A stretch of 64,000 nucleotides of DNA from the NCBI GenBank assembly GCA_964023205.1, contig OZ026847.1, positions 4,462,819 to 4,526,818 of the forward strand, in the 5' to 3' direction. This DNA is from Lutraria lutraria (taxonomy: Eukaryota > Mollusca > Bivalvia > Venerida > Mactridae). The position numbers and the translations under genes were made by a program. Of the stretch, positions 33,625-45,100 are shown one piece after another. Positions within the stretch are counted from its first letter, which is position 1, and each line of letters begins with the position of its first letter. The notes beneath the pieces are model-generated. The model did no database searches and had not been told where the DNA came from. It worked only from the letters and a program-made list of their open reading frames with translations.

Positions 33625-34228
33625 TATTGGTCTACCATTGGAATTATATTATTTGTAAGTAGGCAGGCATGGGACAGCATATGAATTCATAAAAATTGTT
33701 CCGGTTAATAAGTAAAATATGAAGGCAAGCTTTGTACAATGCAAAGAAAAAATATATAAAAATTAGATAAATACAAATTACAAAAGTTATCTACCAAAAA
33801 AATTGAAATCTTCCAAACATGATCTGATAGTTATGTTCTATCGCTATTAAGACAAAAAATCTAACAAAATAAGGCTCTAATCTCTAATAAAGTTCATTTG
33901 TTCACATTTTTGGGGAAATATCACTGCTAAAATACATTTTTACAAATTTTACAAACTTGTTTTATAGGTACATGTAAGTCTTTAGAAATTAAATTTGCCA
34001 TTCAAAAAACATTTTCTTTTATTTAAATCTTACATGTTACATTTCTATGAGTACAGTATTCAAATTTACCTGTAAGCATGGTAAGTGAACAGCACACATC
34101 ATACAATAACTACAGGACTTATTAACTCATGACGAAATAACCTAAGGTATCTACATGTAATGGCAACAGTTCCGTTTATAAAATGCTAACTACAAGTTAT
34201 CTAATTACAAAATGGAGTAAAAGATAAT

Positions 34229-34392
34229 CACAGACCAACCTGTGAAGAAAGGCCACCCTTGGGAAAGACATATTATGGCCTTTATTGACAAATGACCTTT
34301 ATTCAGAGGTCATTTTGTTCTAAAAAATCAATGACGGTTTTTAAAAGAATGGCCTTTATTCGGAGGTGGTCACTAACACAGGTTTGACTGTA
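34229..34392. mobile_element. MITE family C, copy (164 bp)
   Basis: The left end CACAGACCAACCTGTGAAGA and the right end ACACAGGTTTGACTGTA are inverted relative to each other. Inner words GGCCTTTATTGACAAATGAC and AATGACGGTTTTTAAAAGAA match the inverse of 42450-42632 and 50750-50931. Confidence 0.7.
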
Positions 34393-34998
34393 AATGCGTT
34401 AAGTTTTTATACCACTCATTCAGAGCAAATTCCATGTAACTGGTATATAATATTATATAGAAGGAAAGAACTTTGACTATTCGAATTTTCCAACTTCCAT
34501 GTTTTTGCAATGCAGTACAAAATATTTAACTCATATATAGTGCAACCTGTGGGCAACTCAACACGCTAACAGAAAATGTATACTTTTCACTCGAAAAATG
34601 GTCAAATTTTACAATAAGACACACTGTCGTAAAATCGCAGCGTGTAAATTATTTTGGATTTTTTTTTCGTGACAAACCCCTTTGATTCAGAGGATAAAAT
34701 AATTCAATCTGATTATCAATTGTCATTTAAGAGATCAAGACTTTAACAATGTTTATACTCAACTTATAATTTTTTTTATTATATTATCGAGCCATCAATC
34801 ACAGATTCAACATAAACATATTTATATTATAATACAAGTATTGCACAAAGAATATAAATCATTTGAACTGTCAACCTACTCGCTAATATTAATAAATGCT
34901 TAATATACATGCATGTCTATTTTTATCACTTAAAGTTATCAATGAAAAGTACTCACAGTTAAACAATATCAAAATCAGTAGAATGCCATGTTAGAAAT

Positions 34999-35232
34999 TT
35001 TGTGGGAGAGGTGGTCCAGTGGTAGGACGCTTAAGGTCCCTGGTTCAAATCCCGCCCGGACCATCAGAATTTTTCTGAGCAAAGAAATTGTCCCACATTT
35101 GCTCCTCTCCACCCAGGTGTTTAAATAGGTACCTGTGAGGGAAATAAGTCAATGTTCCCTGGCTGCCTACCGCGCCGAGTGTTAACGGACGACCTATAAC
35201 CTAGTGATCAAGGGGGGGGGGGGGGGGGGGAG
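34999..35232 (+). repeat. V-SINE-like (RUDI-like) element with tRNA-like head
   Basis: The tRNA-like head reads GGTGGTCCAGTGGTAGGACG (A box) and GGTTCAAATCCCGCCCGGAC (B box). The core TCTCCACCCAGGTGTTTAAA TAGGTACCTG is, to my memory, the conserved body of molluscan V-SINE/Meta-SINE elements. The tail passes GCCGAGTGTTAACGGACG into a G run of about 20 bases (35211-35230). The family name is from memory and unverified. Confidence 0.65.
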
Positions 35233-35350
35233 GGGTAACATCCTTTACCTTTTTAGAAAATAGTATGAAGCATACTGACAAAAATTTATCAATGAGGATC
35301 AGTAACTACATCTGTCTTACATTCTTATGACTATTCATATTCATAAATTA

Positions 35351-35669
35351 GGCTTAGTTTAAAAATAAGTTTGTTTGCCCTTTGACCCCAAAAATTTTAT
35401 TGCAAAATCTGGGAGAATTCTTTTTTAGTCACTCTTTTGAGCTGCTTCCCACTGTTTTCCTCTTTCCAATCATTTGTAAAGCATACAATAAATGATTTTA
35501 TGGTAGCAGAATACATAAAATGACTATAATCATAATGCTTCTAGATAGAAGTGTAATTTCATGCTAGGTAAAGGTCAAATTCAGAAATAAAATATTTTTC
35601 CTACCTACCGACCCTCTTCTAAAATTCAGGGCCGGTGAAGGGCAAACAAACATATTTTTAATTTAGGCC
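35351..35669. mobile_element. MITE family D, copy 2 (319 bp)
   Basis: It runs from GGCTTAGTTTAAAAATAAGT, then TTGTTTGCCC, to GGGCAAACAAACATATTTTT, then AATTTAGGCC. The interior is shorter than in the 404-bp copy (part of the ACATGTACTCAGAC region is missing), but TTCTAGATAGAAGTGTAATT is retained. Confidence 0.7.
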
Positions 35670-36228
35670 AAAAGACTTTTGTGTCAGTAAAATATTAATG
35701 GGTTGGTAGTTGAAATCATCATTGGAGGACTTCAAATAGATTAAAATATTAATTAATGTTTAACATTGGCACTGACATTTAGAATATCTGCCTTTCATGG
35801 TTACGGCATTTTTGAAACTTTAAACAATTCTTATGACTATAACACCATCATAATCTATGAAAAAAATTATTGAAATTTTTGAAGATAAAAATGGAACACA
35901 TTATAATATTATTAGTAGTAGTACCGGTATCTTGATAAATATAATATTGAACATACTAAATAATGCCTTGCTATGTCTAGGAAGTATTGCAAAATAAATA
36001 TTTAGTAAAAATTTGATAGTAATATCATCTTCAAAAACATGAGTAACAGTCTCAATATTACATAAAGGTGGTCTCTTTTTTTTTTTCGCTGGGGTTTAAA
36101 CAGACAGGATCATTTGGCAGTGTTTTCCAGTTTCAACAGTAGACAAAGATCTCAGACATATACCTCGGTACAACCACCAACCTTCTACAAGCTAACTAGA
36201 CATCTTCCTAAAATATAGCCAAACATAC

Positions 36229-36426
36229 CATATTTTCATTTATTTTCGTTGGGCTCAATTTTCGTGGTTTATACAAAAAATTGCTATTTCGTGGGGACAT
36301 GAATTTGTGGATTTTGATTTTTGAAAAGAAATGCCTTATCTCTGCATTTAAATTTGAGGGCGTTTATTTTGTGGATGAGTCGATCCACTAAATTAAATCC
36401 CAAATGAAAATTGATGATTCTACAGT
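36229..36426. mobile_element. MITE family B, copy 2 (degraded)
   Basis: The same order as 33414-33624 is present: TTTTCGTTGGGCTCAATTTT, GGACATGAATTTGTGGATTT, then GATGATTCTACAGTA. The arms have several substitutions, so this is the oldest of the three copies. Confidence 0.7.
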
Positions 36427-37959
36427 AATTATATGATTGTTATGTTGAGGTGTTCTTTACGCTGAGGTCACTACGTGAACTTCAATGCATCAAGTCTTAA
36501 TGTGTCAAACTATATATAAGGACACTGACAATCATTTTATTTTATAAAAACATTTTCAAACACCATCACTTCAATTGTCATAATATTTAAAGGGAAATAA
36601 ATCATAACAATTTTATGACATTATACTTAGCATGCCCCCGTTGTATGAATAAAACAAAAGCAAGTTAATAAAGATTTCTTCTCAAACGTTAAAATGTAAT
36701 AAACGCATCATGTATATTTGATACCAATATATTGAGATTAATATGCAAGATCACAATAATAAAAAATAAAATTAATTAGGAACATTTAATCTCGGGTGTT
36801 GATTAAAGATAACCAACATTTGAGTCATACGGCACATGAACTATGTTAACATAAGATAAGTATTTGTTAAAAAATACTTTTATATTATCCAATAATAATA
36901 ACATCAGATTACAATAAAACAAAATTCTGATTAGTTAACTGTAAATTTAGGGCATTATAAAACATACAGGGACTTGTAAATAAAAAGAATAAAATGTACA
37001 TAAAAAATGTCTCATTTTGATAAAACACTGGCAAAATAAAATTAATAACAAATGAGGTAATCCCCAAATGCATAAATGAACAACAAAAAGAATGGTTAAA
37101 CAATGTGTTGTCTCTAAGAATGCCTAGTGAAAAAGTTATTTTTTATGATAAAATAATTTCATGAACTCAAAATTACTCTTTAAAACAATGCATATCGCAT
37201 GATAAAATATTCACATATTGCATACAACATTCTTGGCGCAATACCGTTTACATTAAAGTCAAATCGAACTTGATGATAACCCAAACTAACTTCACAGACT
37301 AGAACATTTGTTTGCCATACAAAGTTCAATGATGAATAACAATGCTGATTAGAAAAGGCACAAATTCTTCAATAAATGCTTAATTTTAAATCACAAAATA
37401 TATAATATTCACAAATTGTCATTGAGACCAAAATACATCATCCTTAAATGAATCCATCACAATATGAATTACTTAGTAGCAAGCGGCATAATACAATAAA
37501 TAGCCATAAACCAACACATAAAGGCAGTTCACAGATAATGCCACAATTTTGTTCTACTTATGAAAAACATAAAATCTGAGGTTAAGAAACCAAGGCTGGA
37601 GACTTGGAGTCTCAAACACAGGTGAACATAAATGTAGGATGATTCTCAGCTCAAACTAGCCAATCACATAACTGTGTTCTTATTTCAGAATATTAAAATA
37701 ATCTGATTGGTTGATTTTCAACCTTGATTTAAATTCAACCAATGAAAAACAGCATTTATTGATTGTTCTAAGAATTAAAGCATCCGATTGGTTAATTATC
37801 AACCCTGACCAATGATTAACCAATGAAAAAGCAGAATTTATGGTTTGGTCTTACCTCTCTTTCCTACAACCTTGGATGACAAAAGCTACATGAAATGAAA
37901 AATTATCTAAAACCAGTTATTGTTAAAGGCATAAGCATATATACATACATGTACTACAT

Positions 37960-38290
37960 AACTAGAGTTTAGAGCTTTGTCACAGAAGTGACTTATACCC
38001 CCGCCGCAGCTTTGACACTAAGATTGCAACAGTACACTATACGGCTAAGTTCACAGGGACATAACTTTGCAATGAATGAATCGCTGGGCATGAAAATTGT
38101 GTCTTGCACATCTACACTTCATGTCGATAACATATTTCAAGATTCAATAGCAATCGCTTAAAGAATGTGGAAGTAGTTCACTCCACAAACCTTAGAAATT
38201 TTATGCAGACGGACGGACTGACCAACGACTGACAGACAGAGTGACTCCAATATACCCCCTCTCAAACTTTGTTTGCGAGGGTATGAAAAG
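37960..38290. repeat. Dispersed repeat ending in TATACCCCC/GAGGGTATG
   Basis: It carries GTGACTTATACCCCCGCCGC AGCTTTG and a right end with ATATACCCCCTCTCAAACTT then TTGCGAGGGTATG. The head recurs at 22945-23000 (GTGACTAATACCCTCGCCGC). It is of the same general style as the TATACCCCC element at 41970-42325. Confidence 0.5.
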
Positions 38291-38763
38291 TTGAAAGACA
38301 AAGTTCTGCTGTATAACATTGTAAAATAATCCTCATTTTTACAAAAGCATTACAACATAAAAACAGAATGTAGAAGTCAGCGACCTTAACCACTCAACCA
38401 CGGAGGTGGGTACAGAAAACTTCCATCGTTAAATGTTACAAACATAGTGATTGCTATCTGCCAGAATTATACACAAGTCAGTGCTATGCATTAAAAATAC
38501 ATTACAGTGACAATTCTGGCTGTTCAAACAGAATTATAAGGTCACTATCCAAATTGTCATGGCAACAGTGTTTTGGTTAAGAACATCTGATGTTTCATAA
38601 TAAAATGATCACAGTAATATGTAATTGTTACTATATGGATAAATAAAGGAACCAGTAAGATGTTTACTTAACATAATAGTGTTAACTGGTACCAGTCATA
38701 GGGAAATGAAATAAGGATTTACATTCTGTCAACTAATTCTACAAAATAAGGTTGTGTCAGATT

Positions 38764-39135
38764 CTATTTCGGGAACAAAGATCCCCCATTTGGCCCTGGG
38801 ATGATGATCCCAGCTTTTGACATAATAAACATGGTTAACAATGACAGTCCAACAAATAATGTGGTTCCTATGATCGATTTGAACGTTGATTTCCATGTTG
38901 GACTGAAGAATGCTGGCGCCACCGTAGACAGCAGAGCTGTACACACTGTGAGGGAGTATATTATGCAAACTGATGTGTTAATTGCAATGATTTGACCAAA
39001 TTTGGCAAATGGTTGTATAGTTGTTTGTGTCAATGGTACTGCAGCAATAATAGTAGTGAGGGCGGAGCTTATAATGGACACGCCTATATGACTCAATGTT
39101 GCTCCTGTCCTCCATTGTTTAGCCTTGCTTGCATC
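38764..39135 (-). CDS. Dispatched-like exon 18: TM11-TM12 and stop
   Basis: Phase 0 in. It encodes DASKAKQWRTGATLSHIGVS, then IISSALTTIIAAVPLTQTTI, IAINTSVCIIYSLTVCTALL and a last helix SIIGTTLFVGLSLLTMFIMS. It ends GGSLFPK followed by the stop at 38766-38764. The RTGATLSHIG helix-loop is characteristic of Dispatched/Patched-family proteins. Confidence 0.92.
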   Translation of the reverse strand, partial: DASKAKQWRTGATLSHIGVSIISSALTTIIAAVPLTQTTIQPFAKFGQIIAINTSVCIIYSLTVCTALLSTVAPAFFSPTWKSTFKSIIGTTLFVGLSLLTMFIMSKAGIIIPGPNGGSLFPK

Positions 39136-42100
39136 CTGAAAAATAAACAAATAATGAGGAATGACTTCCTATAAATCTGCATATGTACTTTACGCTGTTT
39201 TTATTTTTAAACCATTACAAGCATGATGTACAGAGGGGCCCTCTCTTGAGCAACAACCTCCATGCAACAACAGCACGATTTTTTCTTACTGCATTATTTA
39301 ACTATTGATTTAACCTCTCTAGAGCAGCATCCTCTGAACAAGAACATGATTTTTCAGCTCCCAAAGGATGTTGCTTTGGAGAGGTTGTACTGTATGTGGA
39401 TAAAGAAGAAATAAGACAAAGAATTAGAAAGTAAAAACTTGACAAAAATGGTATATCTCACTTCCTTAAAGGCCCATTAGCTTTTTGAATTTAGTAATAC
39501 TGAACAATAGGTAAAATGATAGTAAAATGTAAGAAATGTATATTATTTGCTCTAAAACAATATCTACACAATGCTTTTCTTCAGCCACATCTCTTTAAAA
39601 TGTTGTCAAATGCTTTTTCTTATTTTTTGCAATATCATTGAAAATAATACTGTGCTATATTTTTATATGAACTCTGTGATTAAAAAAAAATTTTGGAATG
39701 TTTTTATTGCAAATAAGAGTCAGTTTCACTGATAAAACATCTTTCTAGGTAAAATAAGACCCACTTTAATTTTAACATCCAAAAAGCTAATGGGGCTTTA
39801 AAAGGTTGACATAAATATCATATACAAACATGTTACTTACATCTTTATATGGACATGCTTTAGCAGCCAGTATATATCCTTCTACAAGGTGTACACAGTA
39901 ATCTACAGATGATCCCACAAGTATGGAGAGAGATATTGCCTCGACGCCCCCAATCTCCCATCCAAGTATATAAAATATACCAACAACAAGGCATACCATC
40001 TCTGAAATATATCATACAATATATAACATCTTTCTGTTGTATTTTCTTAACATTTACTAATAACAATTGTATCAGTATTTCAAATCAATTATTTGTAAAA
40101 ATAAATTTGCTGAGAAATTAACCAGCCCAATTAGCTCAGTTTGTAGAACATCTGGCTTAATTAAGTAAGTATCTAAGCCATTACAGCTTCTATCATTGAT
40201 TTATTTTTAATGTAATCTCCTAACTACAAATCCATGTAGTCAAAACAAGATGTGTTTTTAGAACACAAAGCCCCAGTGACCTCGACCTACTGACCTTAAA
40301 ATGCACATGTCCTGTACAGGTTGTCACGAGGAACCAACATAAGAAGTTTGATGACTGTATGTGGAAGCGTTTTGATTTTACAGGCAAGGTTGAAGTTTGG
40401 TACAAACAAGCAGACAAACAGGCAAAAAATAACATGCTCCCAATCCATCAATACAGGGACATATAAAACAGCAGGGTTTAAAAAAAAGTATCGGTGTCCA
40501 AGTCACTCACCTGTGATGCTTATAAATACTACAAGCAGTAGCATAAAATGTCGTGTAAACAACAATACCGCTATCATACATATCACCATGGACAACACAA
40601 CACTGTAGACGGCGCTATTCACAGCAACAATCTCCATCAGTACCTGAAAATGTGCATTTTTTAGGATATGGTATTACAAATCCATGTCCAATGGTAAATC
40701 CAAGATAAATACTGTATTTTCATTCATTTTCGTTGGGCTCAATTTTCGTGGTTTTTACTAAAATGGCTATTTCGTGGGGACATAAATTTGTGGATTTTGA
40801 TTTTTGAAAAGAAATGCATTTATTCTGCATTTAAATTCGTGGGGATTTGATTTCGTGGATGAGCCAACCCACGAAATCCACGAAATTAAATCCCCATTGA
40901 AAATGAATGATTCCACAGTAAATAACTTCACAAGTACTACTGCATGACTGAGTAAGAACCACACATAGTGATGACATATATCGGTTACTGCATACAATGC
41001 TAAGTTAACTGCATACATTCCATTCTGTAAACATAGCCAAATTTCATTTATCAATTCTTTAGAGCTATGTTAGATGTAGCAATAATGCTTAATTCATGAG
41101 AAGAATTCTTATAGACAACAAAACCACAGACAGTTATTTTACCTCTGGCCAGAATTCTGAGGCCTGGAACATATCAACAAGTGGACTATTAGGGGCCAGC
41201 CCCTTTTTTGCTTCATTGATAAACTCCTCCCATTGTTGGTACTCTTTAAAAGCCTCAAAATAGGATTTACTTTTTGATGTAGTCTGAAAAAAAAATTAAA
41301 GGCATATGTCTAAAATACAAAAAAAACAAAATTTCTTTGTTATGAATCAAATTTTCAGTAATTTTTCACTAAAATTATCTGACAACAGGACTAGCTTAGG
41401 CTAGACTTAAAAAGATATTTTGTTCGCAGTAATGCTAGATTCTCACCAAAATCTCACCACAGAAAAGTCTCTGGGTAGGGTTGATGCAAACACATATTTT
41501 ATTTACGGATGGCCTTATGCTAGACTATTGCTGACAATGTATATTGATGGAATCAGAGCTTGTTTTAAAAGAAAAGGACAAAATTGCAAAATCTCAGTCA
41601 CACAATACACATATTACAGGGTTTGATAAGAAATGTATAAAATGGTTGCTAAGCAATACATATAATACTAACCGACTCAAATGCAAAACCGAGCCATAAA
41701 ATGGCTGTACCATCAGATGTCAGACCTCCTATTGCATGTGCTGGTTGTTGACTGTGGTATATATAACTTGTTTTAGGCAAGTCTTTGCATTCATCTATGG
41801 AATCCAGGATACCTCTGACAGCATAAGGCATGGCATCTAAAATGAGAAAAAAATAACCACTAACCAGTACCCTTATACTGTAAGTAGGAAATATTTCTGA
41901 ACGAAAAAAAATTGAAATCTACCAGTTTATTATAATTCAAGAAAGAAAAGATGAATTAAAAAATTAACAAGAGCTCCGCGGTCGGAGACATATGCCCCCC
42001 CGATTTTCACACTCCATGACACAGTGACCTTGACCTTTGACCTAGTGACCCCAATTTCAAAAGGGGTCATCTACTGTCCAAGGCCAATGCACCTGCAAAG

Positions 42101-45100
42101 TATCGGGCCCATCGGTCAATCTGTTGACGAGTTATCGATGGGAAACGATTTTCACACTCCATGTCACAGTGACCTTGACCTTTGACCTAGTGACCCCAAT
42201 TTCAAATTGACGAGTTATCCATTGGAAACTAACTGGTCTACTGACAGACAGATGGACGGACGGACGACAGACAGACAGGCTAGCAAAACAATATACCCCC
42301 TCTTCTTCGAGGGAGGGGGGGGGCATAAAAAAGCCATATAGTAATTTGGTTTTACAGAAAATCAACAAATTAAGCAGTTTTCTTTCTTGTTCATTCATTC
42401 ATTCATTGTCATGATGATTTTGTAATATCATTACTGCACCATCAATGACTACAGTCAAACCTGTGTTAGCGGCCACCTCAGAATATAGACCACCCAGTGA
42501 ATAAAGGTCATTCTTTTAAAAACTGTCATTGATTAATTAAGAACAAACCGACCTTCAAATAAAGGCCACCTGTCAATAAAGGCCACTATTAGTCTTTCTC
42601 ATGGGTGGCCTTTGTTCACAGGTTTGACTTTACTAATAAATGTTCAGTTCTACTTGCTTTAAGTTTCAACACAGATTTATCAGAACCAATAATAACATAA
42701 AACCAAACAGCGATTTTTCCTTCTTTGTTTGGTACTCGTAAAAGGTACCTTCCCAATTCGAAATAATGATCCATTTTCCCAATTTCAAAGGGAAAAAATT
42801 CCCTACCTGATACAGAATTTTCTTTTTTTCATTAAAAAATGTTATTTTTTATTAAATTTGTTGCAACATTCAGTGCTGAAATAAAAAACAAGGTGGAGCA
42901 GTTGATAATGTAAATGTCTTCGTTTTTTGAAAATTCCCAATTTATTAAGAGATTCCCAATTTGGGTCAAAATGCTGCAAATTTTTCCGAATTTGTCTGGT
43001 ATCGGTACCTTTCCCACTCAGACAAAGCAAATCGCTGCCAAAGGAGGAATGTAGTCCAGTAAAATTATAGAGCTAGTATCATACAATGTTAGTATAATAG
43101 ATTCACAAAAAACATACCAACAGGTAAGCACTGGGCACTGCCATTTCTCACAAGATGTCCATTTTGAGCTATTTTCTTACATAAAGTACATAATTGACTC
43201 AAAGAATCAAGTATTTCAGGATTACTGAAGTTGAAAGCTTGAGAAAATTTCTGGTCATACTTCACTTCACCCTGAAATATGAAAATTAAATAAAATTCAG
43301 TTAAACCACTACATGTGTGTAACAAAAATGCTATTATACAAAAGAATGCAAATATTTATTTCATATATCAAAATATTCCAAACTACATTACTTAATAAGA
43401 ATTAGATATTTACTTAAACAAATATAACATATTCAGTCAATAGATATCAAGTACCTCAATGTACAATTGGTAAAATTCCCATGTTGAAATCTTACTTTTA
43501 CCATAAAACATTGAAGCTTTACAATTACAAGAAACCCTGCATCAAATACTGCAGCTTTTGTAATGAGCTAAGTTTATCATTTAGGCATAACAAAAAAATA
43601 TTTGCTTCCTGTCTTGACCTACCCACATTTTCCATACATCCCTAGACTTGTGTTTAGTCTAAGGAAGATTAATCCACATTCTCACCTTTTTCACCTTTCC
43701 ACCATATGCTTTCAAAAGCAAAAAAATAAATCCAAACTAGCTACCCTATTTTTAGCATGTTTTTTGGCATTTAATGCCTTTGATCATTTACAAGTGGTTT
43801 AACGAGCAGGTAATCAGAAACAAACAAATTTTTTAGGCCTTATTAATTAATGTAAACCAGTAAGTACCACATTATCTGCCATCACGTGGCCAAGGTCCTG
43901 ATTTCTCCATTTAAAGTCCTTCACACCAAGGACCAAATAAACAGTAGCCCCCGATTCAAGCAGAGGTCGCTCCTTAGGATTTCCGCAGTCAGCGTGTTTA
44001 CAAACATCGTAATCCTCTGCTACAGACTTCGGTGTTGGTTCTGGTGAATGGTCGGGTTTAGATGGGTAAGATGGACCAGATGGTATTGGCTTCCAGTCAT
44101 GTGTATGAACTTTTGGTTTGGCTAAAAAAAATATAAAATTTCATTTTTGTTTCCTTGTTTTTAGCACTGAATTCCAGTCTCAATAAAACTCTGAAAAAAA
44201 CTGACACCCTGAAAAGTGCAATTCCTTGAAAAACTTTTTTATTATTTTTTTTGTGGAATTTATAAAAAAATCTCAGAAAACTAAAATTCTTAAAAATCCG
44301 GACTTTGGCCCAGTCCAGAAGAGGTCTGGTTTTCAGCGGTTTTACTGTATTTAGTATCCTAATACCGATAGTAAAGCTTGGCAAATTAATTCAAAAGAAG
44401 CAAGATACCAACCCATTGAAGTGGAATGGGTGAGTTGAAAATTAAAGTTATACATATAATAACAGATGAAAATTAAGGTACATAGTTTTTTAACCCTAGT
44501 AAATCAGTATGAGAAATATTAACGCAAATGAATCGAAAGCACAAACCAGTAGTTAGTAATGGCTTCTTTGTGGTGATAAAGGTTTTTGTTGTTGCTTTGT
44601 GTGTTGTTGGTAGTCTAAATGGTGTAGGTTTAGGAGTGGTCGGTGCACGTGTTGTCATAGGCGGAGGAGTTTGAGCACGTGGTGGATGTGTCCTAGCATG
44701 AGTTGGTGATGGCTGGACAGTATGACCCTGAAATGATATAAAATCCAATAAAATATACAATACAGATTGTGTATGTCAGGTGCTTGTTACTGCGGCATTA
44801 TTTATTTGACAGTTTTCATGACATTTATGTCTGTCCATACTCATTTCAATTGCATTATAGAAATGTTTATTGGAATTCCTTCTATACACAGAAAAATACT
44901 TTCTACTTAATGTTCTACAAACAAATGACCACATGTAATAGCCATATAGCATATGCATAGATACGTAATAATGACTTTACTTTTCGTCCACTCTGAAAAC
45001 AAATTACATTTTCACATAACTCTTTATTGTCCACTCCACTACAAATATTATTTAGCTGCAACAACTTATACTAATTCTTGTATCAAATTTACCTGAGATA

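Larger units (their letters stand above)
28719..38763. other. 10-kb region between kinase gene start and Dispatched-like gene end
   Basis: No coding sequence is supported on either strand. It holds the putative kinase promoter side (a degenerate 120-bp array at 29399-29870), small hairpins, two family D elements, two family B elements, one family C element, a V-SINE-like element and, on the right, whatever 3' UTR the Dispatched-like gene has. About 31.0-33.4 kb and 36.4-37.9 kb are AT-rich with nothing recognised. Confidence 0.5.
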
